A DNA stretch of 64,000 bases from Rhinopithecus roxellana (Eukaryota > Chordata > Mammalia > Primates > Cercopithecidae). A program made the position numbers and the translations under genes. The stretch covers positions 128,080,235-128,144,234 of the forward strand of contig NC_044558.1 of the NCBI RefSeq assembly GCF_007565055.1. The letters are read 5' to 3'. Shown here piece by piece: positions 25,874 to 39,140 of this stretch (position 1 is its first letter; each line of letters starts with the position of its first letter). The notes under the pieces are model-generated. The model was given only the letters and a program-made list of their open reading frames with translations. It was not told the origin of the DNA and ran no database searches.

Positions 25874-26170
25874 TTTTTTTTTTTTTTTTTTTGAGATGGA
25901 GTCTCCCTCTCCCAGGCTGGAGTGCAATGGTGCGATCTGAGCTCACTGCAACCTCCGCCTCCTGGGTTCAAGCAATTCCCCTGCCTCAGCCTCCTGAGTA
26001 GCTCGGATTACAGGCTCCTGCCACCACGCCCGGCTAATTTTTTGTATTTTTAGTAGAGACGGGGTTTCACCATGTTCGCCAGGCTAGTCTTGAACTCCTG
26101 ACCTCAAGTGATTTGCCTGCCTCAGCCTCCCAAAGTGCTGGGATTACAGGCGTGAGCCACCACACCGGGA
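25874..26170 (-). mobile_element. AluS-like element
   Basis: Antisense Alu with a T tail, gagatggagtctccctctcc (short deletion in the left part), full right monomer and end gccaccacaccggga. The interval 26171-26820 after it has nothing recognised. Confidence 0.94.
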
Positions 26171-26819
26171 CCTACTGACTTTTAAAATACATGTATTAGG
26201 TGTTTAATGTTGTGTTAAAAAATTGGGGGCTTTTGAAATCAACCATCTCCTCAAATGTTCACACTGTGGAAGGCAATAGAGATATCAAAGGGGAACATTT
26301 TCTTAGTTGGTCAGACACAATATAGATTTTATAAACTCACAAGTGAATTATTCACATACTATTTTGTGAAGCCTGAGGCACTTAAAGAGATTTCTGAAAG
26401 AAGAAATTGAAAGAATATTGTAGACAGAGTAAAGAAGACTATTACAGGAGTAAATCTATTTCATTTCTTATGTCCCCATATCTCATCTATTTCCAAGTGC
26501 AAATGATTCTCCTTAATGTAACTTTCACTCTTTTCTTCCTGGACATTCATGCTGTGAATGGCCTTGTTTTCTATGTATATTGTTGTGGCAGCCTTGGTCA
26601 GATCAGCCTTCTTCTATGCCACACCTTAATCTTCCTCAAGCACTGCATACTGTTTGATTATATCATTTTCCTTCTCAGCCATCTTTCATCATTCAGTTAC
26701 CAACTGATAGAATTAGAAATCTTTGTCTTTCATTCTCGGGCATCTGAAATCTAGCTTCATACTTCCCTTTCAACTTTCATTTCTGCTAATAAAAAGCAGT
26801 GACTTCTCCTGCCTTAGAG

Positions 26820-28110
26820 TCTAATCTGCTAATGGACTCCTTTACCCATTCATCCTTCTTGTGCAGTCCCCATGTGCTGTCTTCATGCTTCTTCCAGCTT
26901 TTCTGTCCTGCCCCTCACTTACTCTCTCTAGATCTGTTCTTTCACCTCACCAGGATCTCCAGTCCAGTCGGCCAATTTTTCTTTCCTGTCTGTCATACTT
27001 CTCCTGTTTTCTCTTTGTTGCCTTTTCAAGTAAAATTTTATGCTAAGTAACACTGGAAAGTACTCAACTGGACCATTGTATTGCTTGAGAATCTAGCCAG
27101 CTCTTTTATATCCCTCTTTCAAAACTTCTCCATTCTCGTTTGTACCTCTAACCTCAACATTGCCCACATCACATTCTCAGCAAGGGACTCGGTGCCTAAA
27201 TCACAGTGTAATTCACAGTGTAAATAAAAGTCAAAGTATAAATCTCATTTAACTTCTCACCTATAAATCTATATTCTTCTTCCTTACTGTTATCATGGAA
27301 AAGGTATCTCCCATTGTGAAAGGTTACTCCTGTACCCCTTACTTCCTTCTCTTGGATTTTTATCTATTTATCATTCCATTGTCTTTACCCTTCAGCATTT
27401 ATGCTGTTCACATGCTCAGTAACACTGTAGACCCTGTTTTCCCTCTGGATACTGACATATGTCTATCTTCCATTTTACAGCCGGTTTTCATGAGACTTGT
27501 CTCTTTGATCTTCATTTTTCTATCTTCCTCTCATTGCTCAATTTATTGCAATGTGGCTGGCTACCTCAGTGCTTCACTGAAACTGTTGTCTCTGGAGTTA
27601 CCAGTGACCTTCCAAATACTAAACTCATAAACAGTTTTCAAGATTTACTAATCTCTCAAGAACTGATCCACTGCTGACCACTCCTTGCTTCTTAACGTTT
27701 CCTTGGCCCCATGGACACTACACTCTTAGTTCTCACTTGTATCTTCTTATTTCCTTTTGTGGATTTCTCTTCTGCCTGGCTTTTATAAGTTGGTATTGAT
27801 TATGGCTCTACCCTCAGTATACTCCTTTCTCTTCACACACTTTCATGGCAACATGCTGTTGAAATGACCAAATATATGTCATCAATGCCCAAATGTATAT
27901 TTCCAGTTCAGAAGTCTCTCCTAATATGCCACTTGAATCATCCAATATCTGAGTATCCTCATCCAAACTGATTCTTTCTCTTTTGATTCCTCATTCTATG
28001 AAAGACTCTAAGCTACGCATCTTCCTAAACCTTCATCCTGAAAGTTAGCCTGACTCCTCTCTCCACACATACTGATGATGCCAGTACTCAACAGGACTTT
28101 CTTATTACCC
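26820..28110 (+). mobile_element. L2 LINE, sense, long pyrimidine-rich copy
   Basis: A pyrimidine-rich strand with phrases in L2 ORF order: cactgaaactgttgtctctg followed by gttaccagtgaccttcc, a ctgaccactccttgcttctt segment, and a caatgcccaaatgtatattt segment. This corresponds to the reverse-transcriptase/3' portion of L2. The frames here are decayed. The 5' boundary is uncertain. Confidence 0.55.
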
Positions 28111-28649
28111 TTACTAGTTAATCAAAGCTCTTGAATATAGTTCATATCCCTGCCATGAGCTGCTTCCTCAAACCTCTCCAGCATCATCCTTTCAACCTGA
28201 AGCACTATGTACTTCACCTGAACTTTGTCTTCAAGAGGCCATTCTTCATTTACCTCCAGGCCTGTTAAGATCTTCTCCTTTTCCAGAAAGTACACCCTAA
28301 TCCTTTGCTTACTCTTTTCATGTATGTACTCAATTGCGGAAAAATTTGTAGGATTGCTTTTTGTGTCAGTACTATTACTTCTTGGCAGTTTCACTGCTTT
28401 CTGGATAGTGCTTATTCCAGAATCAGGTTGTTAAATGTAGTTTTTAATCATGACTCCAGTATTTCAGTGTAACAATTCTCTATATGCTTTAAGTGTGAGA
28501 TTAGAACATGCAATTATGCTAGGAGGTTGAATGTTTTAAGATGGCTTCTGGAAAAGCAGTGATTTGTTTCAAAGAACTGTCTCAAACACTTTAATTTACT
28601 TGTCTTTTAAGGTACAGAATTGGAGAGAGGGCATTTACTTATCTTTGAA

Positions 28650-28800
28650 GGTTTGGAGTATGTTACTTACGCAGTCATTATTTCTCATATTATTGAGTGC
28701 CTACAAAGTACCAGATACCACACTAAGTGAATGAAACCTAGCATTGCTCTTGTCCTTGAACAACTTTGAGCCTAAAGGAGGAAGACAGAAAATCACATAT
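28650..28800 (-). mobile_element. L2 3'-end fragment, antisense
   Basis: ttattgagtgcctacaaagt followed by accagataccacactaagtg is the reverse complement of the L2 tail. It continues with ccttgaacaactttgagcct. Confidence 0.7.
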
Positions 28801-28912
28801 AGACATACCAAAAGTTGAACTGAAAATTGTGGCAGGTGCTATTGCAACAAGGGTCTATGTATATATGTAAGATGTGCTCAGAGATGCCAGGTTTCTCAGA
28901 AGGTATAACTCC

Positions 28913-28916
<4 letters not shown>

Positions 28917-28953
<37 letters not shown>
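28917..28953. repeat. Pure poly-T tract, 37 bases
   Basis: Uninterrupted T37 with no Alu or L1 body recognisable on either side. The interval 28960-31390 has no other feature except a T-rich run at 31201-31243. Confidence 0.95.
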
Positions 28954-28954
<1 letters not shown>

Positions 28955-31394
28955 GATTGTTTTTGTTTCTGCTATTTTCAGTGTATGAAAGGAATATCCC
29001 AATAGGTATTAACATGGAGATGTTTGTATGGTCCTGAAGCAGTCAGGGAAGATGTCCTGGATTAAGTGTAGAAGAGGCAAGTCAGTAGCCTAGATAAGCA
29101 CCAGTTGCATATGACACAGGAAAAAGTATAGTGTTGATGTGGATAAAACAAATGGCAATAAAGTTTCACAAAACAATTGTGTTCAAATGCATTTGATGTT
29201 TTTTGTGTTAATATTTTAATTACAGTAGAAAATTACATGTGGGAAAAATGTTAATCAAATTGTGTATGGGAAGAAGTCCTGTTTCTAATATGTCTTATAA
29301 AAATTGAGAAAAGTAACAACTAAAATGTTTGCAACTTAGATGAATTTTAATTATGTAATTATAATTTCACTTTAACAATGATCCTAAAGGATAAGACACA
29401 TTTTAAATTTTTTATTTCTACCGATAGATTTATATAAGTTATTCTTTTTTAGCTTATTTTTGTTTTCTGTTAAAAAAATAAAATAAAACTAAATTCTGCC
29501 TGTTAATGAGGCAGTAGCACTTGTTTTAAGAGATGGTCAGATAATTCTTTAAAAAGGCAGAATACTGCCATCTGTTGTTCACTGAAGTTTTTAGCCTAAG
29601 CAAACAGAAACCTCAAGTTCAAGTTTAATAGCAATTCTTGATATTTAACAAAAGACCACCCCACATTTATCAGCTTTCTGAGTTCATATTTCAGAGATTC
29701 TTAGTTATTCCTATCATATTTAAAAATTCTTGCTCATATCAGAGAAGTGCTCACATCCAGTTCTCTTCGCTTCCTGTTTCTTACAACAGCAATAATAATG
29801 CTTTTTATTTACATAGCAATTTGTACTTAACCAAGCCTTCCCACATTTGTGTGAGCAGTCACATGAGTAGCTCATTGCCTGAATTTATTATATCTTTGCC
29901 AGCTGCATCATCTTTTCTAATTAAGACAAAGAGAGAAAACCAGCATGCAACTTAAAGGCAGCTAAGGTTATCTTCTGAAAGATACAGGTTCTTAGTAGAG
30001 TATGTTCTATTTCCTAAATAATAAAACACTATTGTAAAATTGTTAAGTTTGAGTTGTTAAGTGAATTCACTAGTGTCTGGAAAGTAGTTAGAAAATATAA
30101 ACAAGACAGAATTTGTCAACAATTTTTGACTTGTTTGCAGATAACTTGTAGGGACGTGTATAAGAACAGAGGCCATGTACCCCATCTCATTTGGTGACTT
30201 GCAATGCTCACTGAACATCAAAAGAGAAGGAAGTTAAGAATTCTGGTAACTAATGAAGTTTGTTGTGTTTCACATCTCACCTGGAACCTGCCCATAGACA
30301 TGTTGGGAAGCAGTTTGATGAAGGGCCCTATATGTTTTCCTTCTACTGTACATATATATTATCTTAAGGAAAAAATCCAAATGTAAACTCATATTCCCTG
30401 CCAGAAAATTAAAATATGCAAACATCTGCTTCCTTAGGATGGCATTTAGCCAAGGTTCAGCCTACAATGAGTTACTGCAAAATTTTCACATGATTTCATT
30501 TTTTAAAAATTTCCCAACCAACTTCAAGTCTAAAATTATAAGTGGGTCCTATGAAAGTATAAACACATATGCAATTTTGCTGTCTCTGAGATCAGAACCA
30601 GTAATGCACTAAAGATCATTGTATCAAATCCAGCTCATCTTCTAAATTAATGTAGTACATTAAAGACCAAGATACCATTTCCTGGTGTCACAGACAGCCT
30701 CCCAGAGAAAGAGTTGGAGGGATGGAGTGGCACATTGTGCTACAGAGATGTAGGAGGAGACAGCTTCCAAAAACTCATCACACATCTTTTCCCAGCATTG
30801 AGGACCAAAGTTGGATGAGAAAAGCCCCAGTGACTATTTCCTTTCTATGTGTCATCTCTTATACTGTTTATTCATCTCTTATCCCAACTCCCTTTCCACC
30901 CTGAGAATATTCCTCTCATGCTGGGTTTGCCTCCCAGGGTGCCTCCCAGGATGACTAAATAGAAAGAAAAAAATACTTCCAACAATGGAGCTATGATGCC
31001 TGCTTTTAGAATTCTTTTCACATCCTGTGTTATAAATCATTCCAATGCAATCAACCATATTAACTGAAACCAGGACTTTTGTACAATCAAGTTTTTAAGA
31101 ACTTAAAATTAATATCAGGACTATTATGAGTATTTTGGAGTAGGGAGTACAATATATCTGACTGCATTTACCTAGAATAAGAACTGGAAATAGTGAAATA
31201 GGTTTTTGTTTTGTTTTATTTTTGTTTTTTTTTTTTTTTTTTGGTAGAGAAATCATATCTCTGGGCTATCTTCATTTATAAAGGAACTACTAGCCCGGTT
31301 CATGTAGGGGACAAACACCCACGTGTACAACTTACATTCCTTTGCACACACAATCTTTCTCAATAACAATGTTACACTGACAATAATGATAATG

Positions 31395-31552
31395 TTGGTG
31401 ATATATAATACTCATGAAACATATATTTTGGGCCAAGCACTCTACCAAGGCTTTTTATGGTTATGATCTTATTTAATCATCAGTTATACTATCCAGTCGA
31501 TATTACTATTAATCCCTTTTTAGAGATGAGACAACAAGAGCTAAAATAAAAT
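31395..31552 (-). mobile_element. MIR fragment, antisense
   Basis: ttttgggccaagcactctac, ttatgatcttatttaatcat and tttttagagatgagacaaca follow the antisense MIR order. It is cut off by the Alu starting at 31553. Confidence 0.7.
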
Positions 31553-31898
31553 GGGCCAGGCCTGGTGGCTCACGCCTATAATCCCAACACTTTGGGAGGC
31601 CGAGGCAGGCGGATCACGAAGTCAGGAGTTTAAGGCCAGCCAGGCCAACATGGTAAAACCCTGTCTCTACCAAAAATACAAAAATTAGCTGGGCATGGTG
31701 GTGCATGGCTGTAATCCTAGCTTCTCGGGAGGCTGAGGCAGGATAATTGCTTTCACCTAGGAGGCGGAGGTTGCTGTGAGCCAAGATCGCACCACTGCAC
31801 TCCAGCCTGGGCCACAGAGCAAGACTCCATCTCAAGAAAGAAGAAAAAAGAAAAGAAAAATGAAAAGAAAAGGAGAGGAGAGGAGAAGAGAAAGAATG
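31553..31898 (+). mobile_element. Alu with long GA-rich tail
   Basis: Sense Alu from gggccaggcctggtggctca through gactccatctc, then a purine-rich tail of aaaag/ggagag units to about 31898. The interval 31900-33146 shows nothing recognised. Confidence 0.93.
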
Positions 31899-33146
31899 AA
31901 TTTATTTTTTAAATAAAAAAAATCTATGCAGATCTGAAATTTGAACACAAGCAGTCTAACTTCAGGTCTTACATCTTTAAAGACCCCATGTATTACCTCA
32001 TATAATAAATATTTGATATTGGTGAATGAAAAAATCTTCCTTTTATTTCCCAACGTTTTAAAACTCTGTTTTCCAACTTCCCACATACACACCTTACAAA
32101 TTATATATATGATGAAAATATGTACTTCTGCATATGTATGTATCTTCCCAAATGCCAATTCATAAACCAAGCTTAGCTTTCTATCTCTTGTTCCAGGAAT
32201 GTTAATGAATAACTTTAACATAGCAATTACATTATGTCTCATTTTAAGTGAAAGAAAATATTGAGTTTAAAATACTGTGGAGCTCTCTTAACAGACATAA
32301 TTAGGATCAATAGCTGGTCTGGGAATTTTAAAATGTTTTTAAAGCAGAGAATCATAAAAATATGACATAAATTTTCATAATTCTAGTAATATATTTTAAC
32401 TTAATACATAGAATATGCAGGTTTTTGCACATCTTTGATGAAGAGCCAAAAATGTTTCTCTCAAGTATGTGTCCACTGAAGTGACTGGAGTTTCAGGTTG
32501 CCGTTCTTACTTACACCATACCCGTATTTCCTTGTACGTGCTTGCCAGTTTCAGTTTCTTTATAGTGGAAACAATTTAGGAACCTGGAAGCATTCTGAGT
32601 TGAAAAGCCTTTAGGTGTGTCGTGATTTTCTTTTTGAGTCTTTATAGTTGTATCTCCCCTACTTAAATCAAGGGAAATCCATTCTCAGGCTCTCACCCTT
32701 ATGAAGTCTATTTATGAAGTCTGTGTGAAGCTACCTAACTTCATTTTCAAGGAAACAACTCAATTTTTAGGCAGGTGTCATTTCTTTGTAGATATTTTGT
32801 TGGCCTATGTAATTTACAGTGACAAATACAACAGGCCTAAAGAGATTTGGGAAGAAAGGAAACTGACACTAGGCAAATGTGTAACTTACCTGTTGGGAGA
32901 AGCATATGGAAATTCTACCAAATAGCCTATTCCTTGTGAGCACTCTGTGTATGCTAAGCAATTTACCATAAGAAGAAAATAGCATCAGTGACTCAATAAC
33001 AATTTATAAGATAGAGCTTGTGAAAGATTAGCAATTAATATAATAAGGACTTTTCTAAGTCTACATAATAATTTAAAAATCTTTTTTTAAAATGTAAAAT
33101 GCTTGAAGATGCCAAGATGTAATTTTAAAATCTTTTTCTTATTTGA

Positions 33147-33176
33147 TGTGTGTGTGTGTATGTGTGTGTGTATATA
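33147..33176. repeat. (TG)n tract
   Basis: Short TG microsatellite with one TA interruption just upstream of a young Alu. Confidence 0.9.
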
Positions 33177-33201
33177 CACTATGTAGAAAAATGAATTACT
33201 A

Positions 33202-33503
33202 GGCCGGGCGCGGTGGCTCAAGCCTGTAATCCCAGCACTTTGGGAGGCCGAGACGGGCGGATCACGAGGTCAGCAGATCGAGACCATCCTGGCTAACATG
33301 GTGAAACCCCGTCTCTACTAAAAAATACAAAAAACGAGCCGGGCGAGGTGGTGGGCACCTGTAGTCCCAGCTACTCGGGAGGCTGAGGCAGGAGAATGGC
33401 ATAAACCCGGGAGGCGGAGCTTGCAGTGAGCTGAGATCCGGACACTGCACTCCAGCCCAGGTGACAGAGCGAGACTATGTCTCAAAAAAAAAAAAAAAAA
33501 AAA
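33202..33503 (+). mobile_element. Young AluY of Old World monkey type (AluYRa-like)
   Basis: Sense Alu starting ggccgggcgcggtggctcaa, little decayed. Variants aagcctgtaatcc, gccgggcgaggtggtgggca and gagatccggacactgcactc fit the cercopithecid AluYR lineage as I know it. It is flanked by tgaattact on both sides (about 33192 and 33509). Confidence 0.92.
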
Positions 33504-34544
33504 GAGAAGTGAATTACTTGCACAACTGGAAGGGACCTTCAAGAGATCCAGCCCAGTCCTCTGATTTCAGAGGAAAAGAGCCTGAGTGCTCTATTGGATA
33601 CAGTATTGCCTCTAGGAAACCTGTAGGTTTGGTTTTAGAAATCATCGTAAAACTTAAAATAGTTTTAAGTAGCCTAATATGAAGTATATAGCATTTCTAC
33701 TAGGTTATCTAGATAATTTCTCAATTCTAATGTTTCAACATTTGTAACCTATCTTTAAGTTTCATGTAGACTTACGAAGACAGGCTTTTGGTGCTGCTTC
33801 TAATTCTTTTCCTCCAGTTACAATAAATTAATTTCCAAAGTGAGTGACATGCCAAATTGTTCACTGAATCAGAAGACTGGAGAATTATTGCGTTTTTTGC
33901 CTGTGGGCAGGGACATATTCAGCCTATTTAATTAAGTTATCAATTTAATCTGGGATTTAAAATACATAGGAAGCAGAGTCATAATTTGACTGTATTTTTG
34001 ACAGAGCAAATTTATCAAGAATTGGATGCATTATCTTCATCTACACCCCAGGCTAGATAATCTCCCTGATCATTTTAAATAATTAATTTCTGTTGACCCT
34101 ACCATTTCTCCAGTCTTTTTCTGATTTTTCCCTTGGGCACCTTTACTTTCTTTAAATAAAACGATGTGTATCTGCTTTTTTTTGTTTGTTTTCATTTACC
34201 CTTTTCACACAATTATTTCCTAAGCATTCTTAGATTTTATCTTTTAGAAATTTTCCAGTTCTCAATATTTTGACATAAACTCAAACACAGCACCACAGCA
34301 AATAATCTGATATGCTACTTAATGATATATAATTTTATTTTACATTGTTAGTAACTTGGTTACATAGACTTGTTAGAATTTTTTATAGTTTGCAATTTAC
34401 AACATTTTAGAAACTTAGATGCCTTTTATAGCATGCAAAAAAAGATGCCTTTGACCTCCATGCATACTCGAAGATTTTCCTTTTATAATATCAGAACTGC
34501 AATGTAAAGGTTTTACCCACTAGTAATAAAAATTAAAACAAATT

Positions 34545-34836
34545 GGTGCGGTGTCTCACACCTGTAATCCCAGGACTTTGGGAGGCTCAGGTGGGCGGAT
34601 CACTTGAGGTTGGGAGTTCAAGACCAGCCTGACCAACATGGAGAAGCCCTGTCTCTACTAAAAATACAAAATTAGCTGGGCATGGTGGCATATGCCTGTA
34701 ATCCCAGCTACTTGGGAGGCTGAGACAAGAGAATAGCTTGAACCTGGGAGGCAGAGGTTGCAGTGAGCTGAGATCATGCCATTGCACAATCCAGCCTGGG
34801 AGACGAGCGAAGCTCCATCTCAAAAAAGAAAAAAAA
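34545..34836 (+). mobile_element. Alu, slightly 5'-truncated, with target duplication
   Basis: Sense Alu beginning ggtgcggtgtctcacacctg. It is flanked by aattaaaacaaatt at 34531-34544 and 34837-34850. The interval 33504-34528 before it has nothing recognised. Confidence 0.94.
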
Positions 34837-35121
34837 AATTAAAACAAATTTTCTGTAATTGATAGGCACATGTCTAAAAGTATGTATAATATTGATTATA
34901 CTTGTTGTGTCTTAAACTTCTTATCTATAGCATCAAACTTTCTGGGCCTTTAGTTTATGATGAGTGAAATAACTTGGAACCCATCTAGATTGTGATATAC
35001 CAAGACCATTAACAACTGTGATAGTCTAAAGCCAGGATGAAGTAGGACATCCTGGAAATAGGAAGGTAGACTGGATGAAGATAAAAGAGGAAAAGGAAGT
35101 TGTTTAAAAACTGAGTAGTCA

Positions 35122-35423
35122 GCCAGGCGCAGTGGCTAACACCTTTAATTTCAGCACTTTGGGAGGCCAAGGTGGGAGGATTGCTTGAACCCAGGAGTTC
35201 AAACCAGCCTAGACAAAATAGCGAAACTCCATCTGTACCAAAAACACAAAAAATTAGGCATGGTGGTTTGAGCCTCTAGTTGTAGCTGCTAGGGAGGCTG
35301 AGGTGGGAGGATTACTTGAGCCCAGGAGGCTGAGGCTGCAGTGAACCGAGATCGTGCCAGTGTACTTCAAACTAGGTGACAGAGTGAGACTCCATCTCAA
35401 AAAAAAAAAAAGAAAAAAAAAAC
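35122..35423 (+). mobile_element. Alu (old, diverged)
   Basis: Sense Alu from gccaggcgcagtggctaaca to a short A tail at about 35401-35423, with many substitutions. The interval 35424-37044 shows only AT-rich sequence. Confidence 0.92.
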
Positions 35424-37044
35424 CTACCTTGAATTTACCAAAAGTATCAGTTATTTTTGGCTTAATATGTAAAACCGCACTTTCCTCCACTGTTTATGAC
35501 ACTGAAATTCCACATTTTCTATTTAAAGGTGGCAATCCAAATTTGGTTGCCATTTCAATAGTGTCTAGGGAAGTACACTTGCATTTTCTTAAATGTTAAA
35601 TATAAATATTTCTATTACAAGGAGAGTCTGTGAAGTAGAATGTTTTATATTGCTTAGTAACTTTTTTTTTTAAAGGAAAAGATTTGTTTGATCATCTGCA
35701 CCATAACAAGATTCAACTGCGGTTTTGTGCTTAGTGTGGCTCGTACTGCACTGAAAGATGGTTTCAGATTGTTAGTTTTAAGACTTTTCTTTAAACTGAC
35801 TTTTATATAAACGTAACATTTAGTATTTATTATCGTTATCTAAAATTTCACCAGTTAAATAAAATATTTCTGAGTACCATTGGTATACCTCAATATTTAA
35901 TTATATTATTTTTTCAAAGTTAATAGGCACGGAAATACCCTCCGTGTGAATCACGCAATTTTTTCTTACTTTGTACATGATTTAAAAAACACTACCAAAA
36001 CCCAGAACCCCTCTCCTTTAAAATTCCTTAATAGGGACATCTTAGACATACCCATCCTTTATAGCTTACCTGCTATTTATTGAAACAGCAGCCAGTCCAT
36101 CTTTCTATCTTTCACCATTTCATATGTGGTTAGCCTTGGCAGGTTTGCTGCAAACACATCTGATTGTTGGTTTTAAATTGCATGCCTCATTGAAGCCTTT
36201 AGTTATTTGAGCAAAAAAGTGGTAATAACTTCTTATGTGTGATGTATCTGTTGACTGTAACATAATTTTATTCTAGAATCATGAAAACAGTAAAGCGAGG
36301 ACCTGACTTAATGATACTAAGGAGATTTTTTTTTTTTTTTTCCCAATAGTAGAAGTGTTCACTTCAGTTTCTTAGCCAATTTCAATACGGATAATTTGTC
36401 TCTTGGCTTGAATGTTGCTTTTGTTTTCCCTTAAAGACCTTTGCTTTTGCAAAAGCTATAGCATAGTAGCATCAAAATACATAATGTGCTTATTTTCTAA
36501 ATTCTTATATAACTGTGACATTGACTTATAAAAATGAGTTTTCAATTTCTATTTTAAAGTTACTTTTTAAGTTTTTACTATTTTTTTTTTGTATATACAA
36601 GACATACATCTATTACTTTAAAGAAAAAATAAAATGTATTATAAAGGACACACAATTTGATAGTTATAAAAAGACTTGTGTTCTTCCCAATAATTTATTT
36701 AAAACATGTAATTCTCATGAACATGTTCTACTTTTTCTTCAGATTTACAGATTTTATGTACTGAGAACATTTTAAGAGAACTTTTTAGTTATTACTAGAG
36801 AATAACTTAATTTCGTTGTCAAAAACATTTATGTCTTGAAAACAAAGTTTGACTTAAAATTTCAAATTTGTATGGAAACAGTGCAGTGAATTATTTATTA
36901 GAACAACATGGCTAAAAATAAACATTACTATTTCAGAGGACCACACTGGATGAGATTTTCAGAAGCATGATGATTAGAGATGCACTTTAAAATACTCATT
37001 TCTAAAAGGGACGTTAGGTCAGTGGCATTTTTACAAACATGAAA

Positions 37045-39140
37045 AAATTGAATAATGATATTATTTCTATTTGCAGATGACATGATCTTTATATGTAGAA
37101 AACCACAACAATTCCACACACACACAAATTTGTTAAAGCTAACAAATGAATTCAGTAAAGTTACAGGATTAAAAATCAACAGATAAAAATCAGTAACATT
37201 TTTTATATACAAATAAGTGCCTAGCTGAAAAAGAATTAAAAACACTCCCATTTACAATAGCATAAAAAATACTTAGGGATAAATTTAACCAAGGAGGTGA
37301 AAGATTTGCACACTGAAAATTATAAAACATTGGTGAAAAAAATTGAAGACACAAATATATAGAAAAATATTCCATTACTCCATCAGAAGTATTGTTAAAA
37401 TATTTATACTACCCAAAGAAATATAGAAATTTAATGCAATAAGTATCAACATCCCAGTGGCATCTTCACAGAAATAGAAAAATACAATCCTAAAATTTGT
37501 ATGAAATGACAAAAAAAACCCAAATAGCCAAAGCAGTACTGAGGGGAAACAGGTTGAAGGCATTACACTTTTTGATTTAAAACTATATTACAAATCTATA
37601 GTAATCAAAATAGTATGCTACTGGCATAACAACAGAAATCTACACCAATAGAACAGAATAGAGAGCCCAGAAGTAAATTCAAACATACATGCTCAAATAA
37701 TTTTACACAAGGGTGCTAGGAGGAGACAGGTGGAAAGGGTAATCTCTTTGAAAAAAAGTGCTGAGACAGTTGGATTTCTACATACAAAAGAATGAAATTT
37801 TATGTTTATCTTACACCACACACAAAAATCAACTCAAAATAGGTAAAGACTGAAATGTAACACCTGAAACCATGAAACTTCTAGAAGAGAACATAGGGGG
37901 AAAGCTCTCGAACCTTGACCTTGGCAATGATTTTTTGGATAACACACCAAAATCCCAGGCCAAAAGAGATAAAATAAGTACATGGGACCACATCAAACTA
38001 AAAAGCTTCTGCACAGGAAGGGAAACAATCAACAAAATGAAAAGGCAACTGATAGACTGGGAAAAAATATGTGCAAAGCATGTATCTGATAAGGAATTAA
38101 TATCCAAACTTTATAAATAACTCTTATAACACAATAGGGGGAAACAACCTGATTAAAAAGTGGCAAAGGACACGAACAGACATTTCTCCAAAGAAGACAT
38201 GAAAGTGGCCAACATATATGTATGGAAAAGTGTTTAACATCACTAAGCATCAGGAAATGGAAATTAAAACCACTATAAGATGTCACTTCACTCCTCTTAG
38301 GATGGCTATTATCAAAAAGATAAGATATAACAAACGTTGGCAAGAGTGTGGAGAAAAGGGAACCCTAGAACACTGCTGTTAGAAATGTAGATGGGTATAG
38401 CCGTTATGAAAAATAGTATAACGGTTCTTAAGAAAATTGAAAATAGAACTATATGATCCAAATAAGATAAAATCACCACCTCATAAAGATACCTGCACTG
38501 TCATGTCCATTGCGTTATTCACAATAGCCAAGATATGGAAATACCATAAGCATCCGTCCATGAATGAACGGATGAAGAAAACCTGGTATATATATAGGCA
38601 CACACATGTATAGACATACTAATGGGATACCATTCACCCTTTAAAAAGGAAGGAGATCCAGCCATTTGCCATAACATAGATGGACCTAAAGGACATTATG
38701 CTAAGTAAAATGAACCAGACACAGAAAAATATTACGTGATCTCACTTACATGTAGAATCTTAATTTTTTAAAAAAAGGTCAAATATTCAGAGAGAGAGAA
38801 TACAACAGTGGGTTACCCTGGGCAGAGTCAGGGGAAGGGGCAGGAAATGGGGAGATGTAGGACAAAGGATACGAAGTAGCAGATGTATAGGATGAGTAAG
38901 TCTAGGGAATCTAATGTACAAGAGGACTACAGTTAACAAAATTATATTGTATTACAGATTTTTTTTAATAAGGAGATTTCAGCTGCTCTTGTCACAAAAA
39001 TACTATGTGAGATGCTGGATATGTTAATCGGTCTCACTATAGTAACCATTTGACTATCTGTACACATCACATACCATCATGTTGTAAGCCTCAAGTATAC
39101 ACAATACAAATTATTTTTAAGATAAGTAAAGTAAAATTCT
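37045..39140 (+). mobile_element. L1MA/L1MB-type fragment with dead ORF2
   Basis: Sense L1 from the reverse-transcriptase FADD site (ttgcagatgacatgatc near 37073) through the ORF2 C-terminal region (frame 37872-38120 with LLEENIG and SFCTGRETINK) to an L1M-style 3' UTR (ggggagatgtaggacaaagg, ttgtaagcctcaagtataca). Stops and frameshifts break it. The interval 39141-41224 has only a T tract at 39357-39374. Confidence 0.88.
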
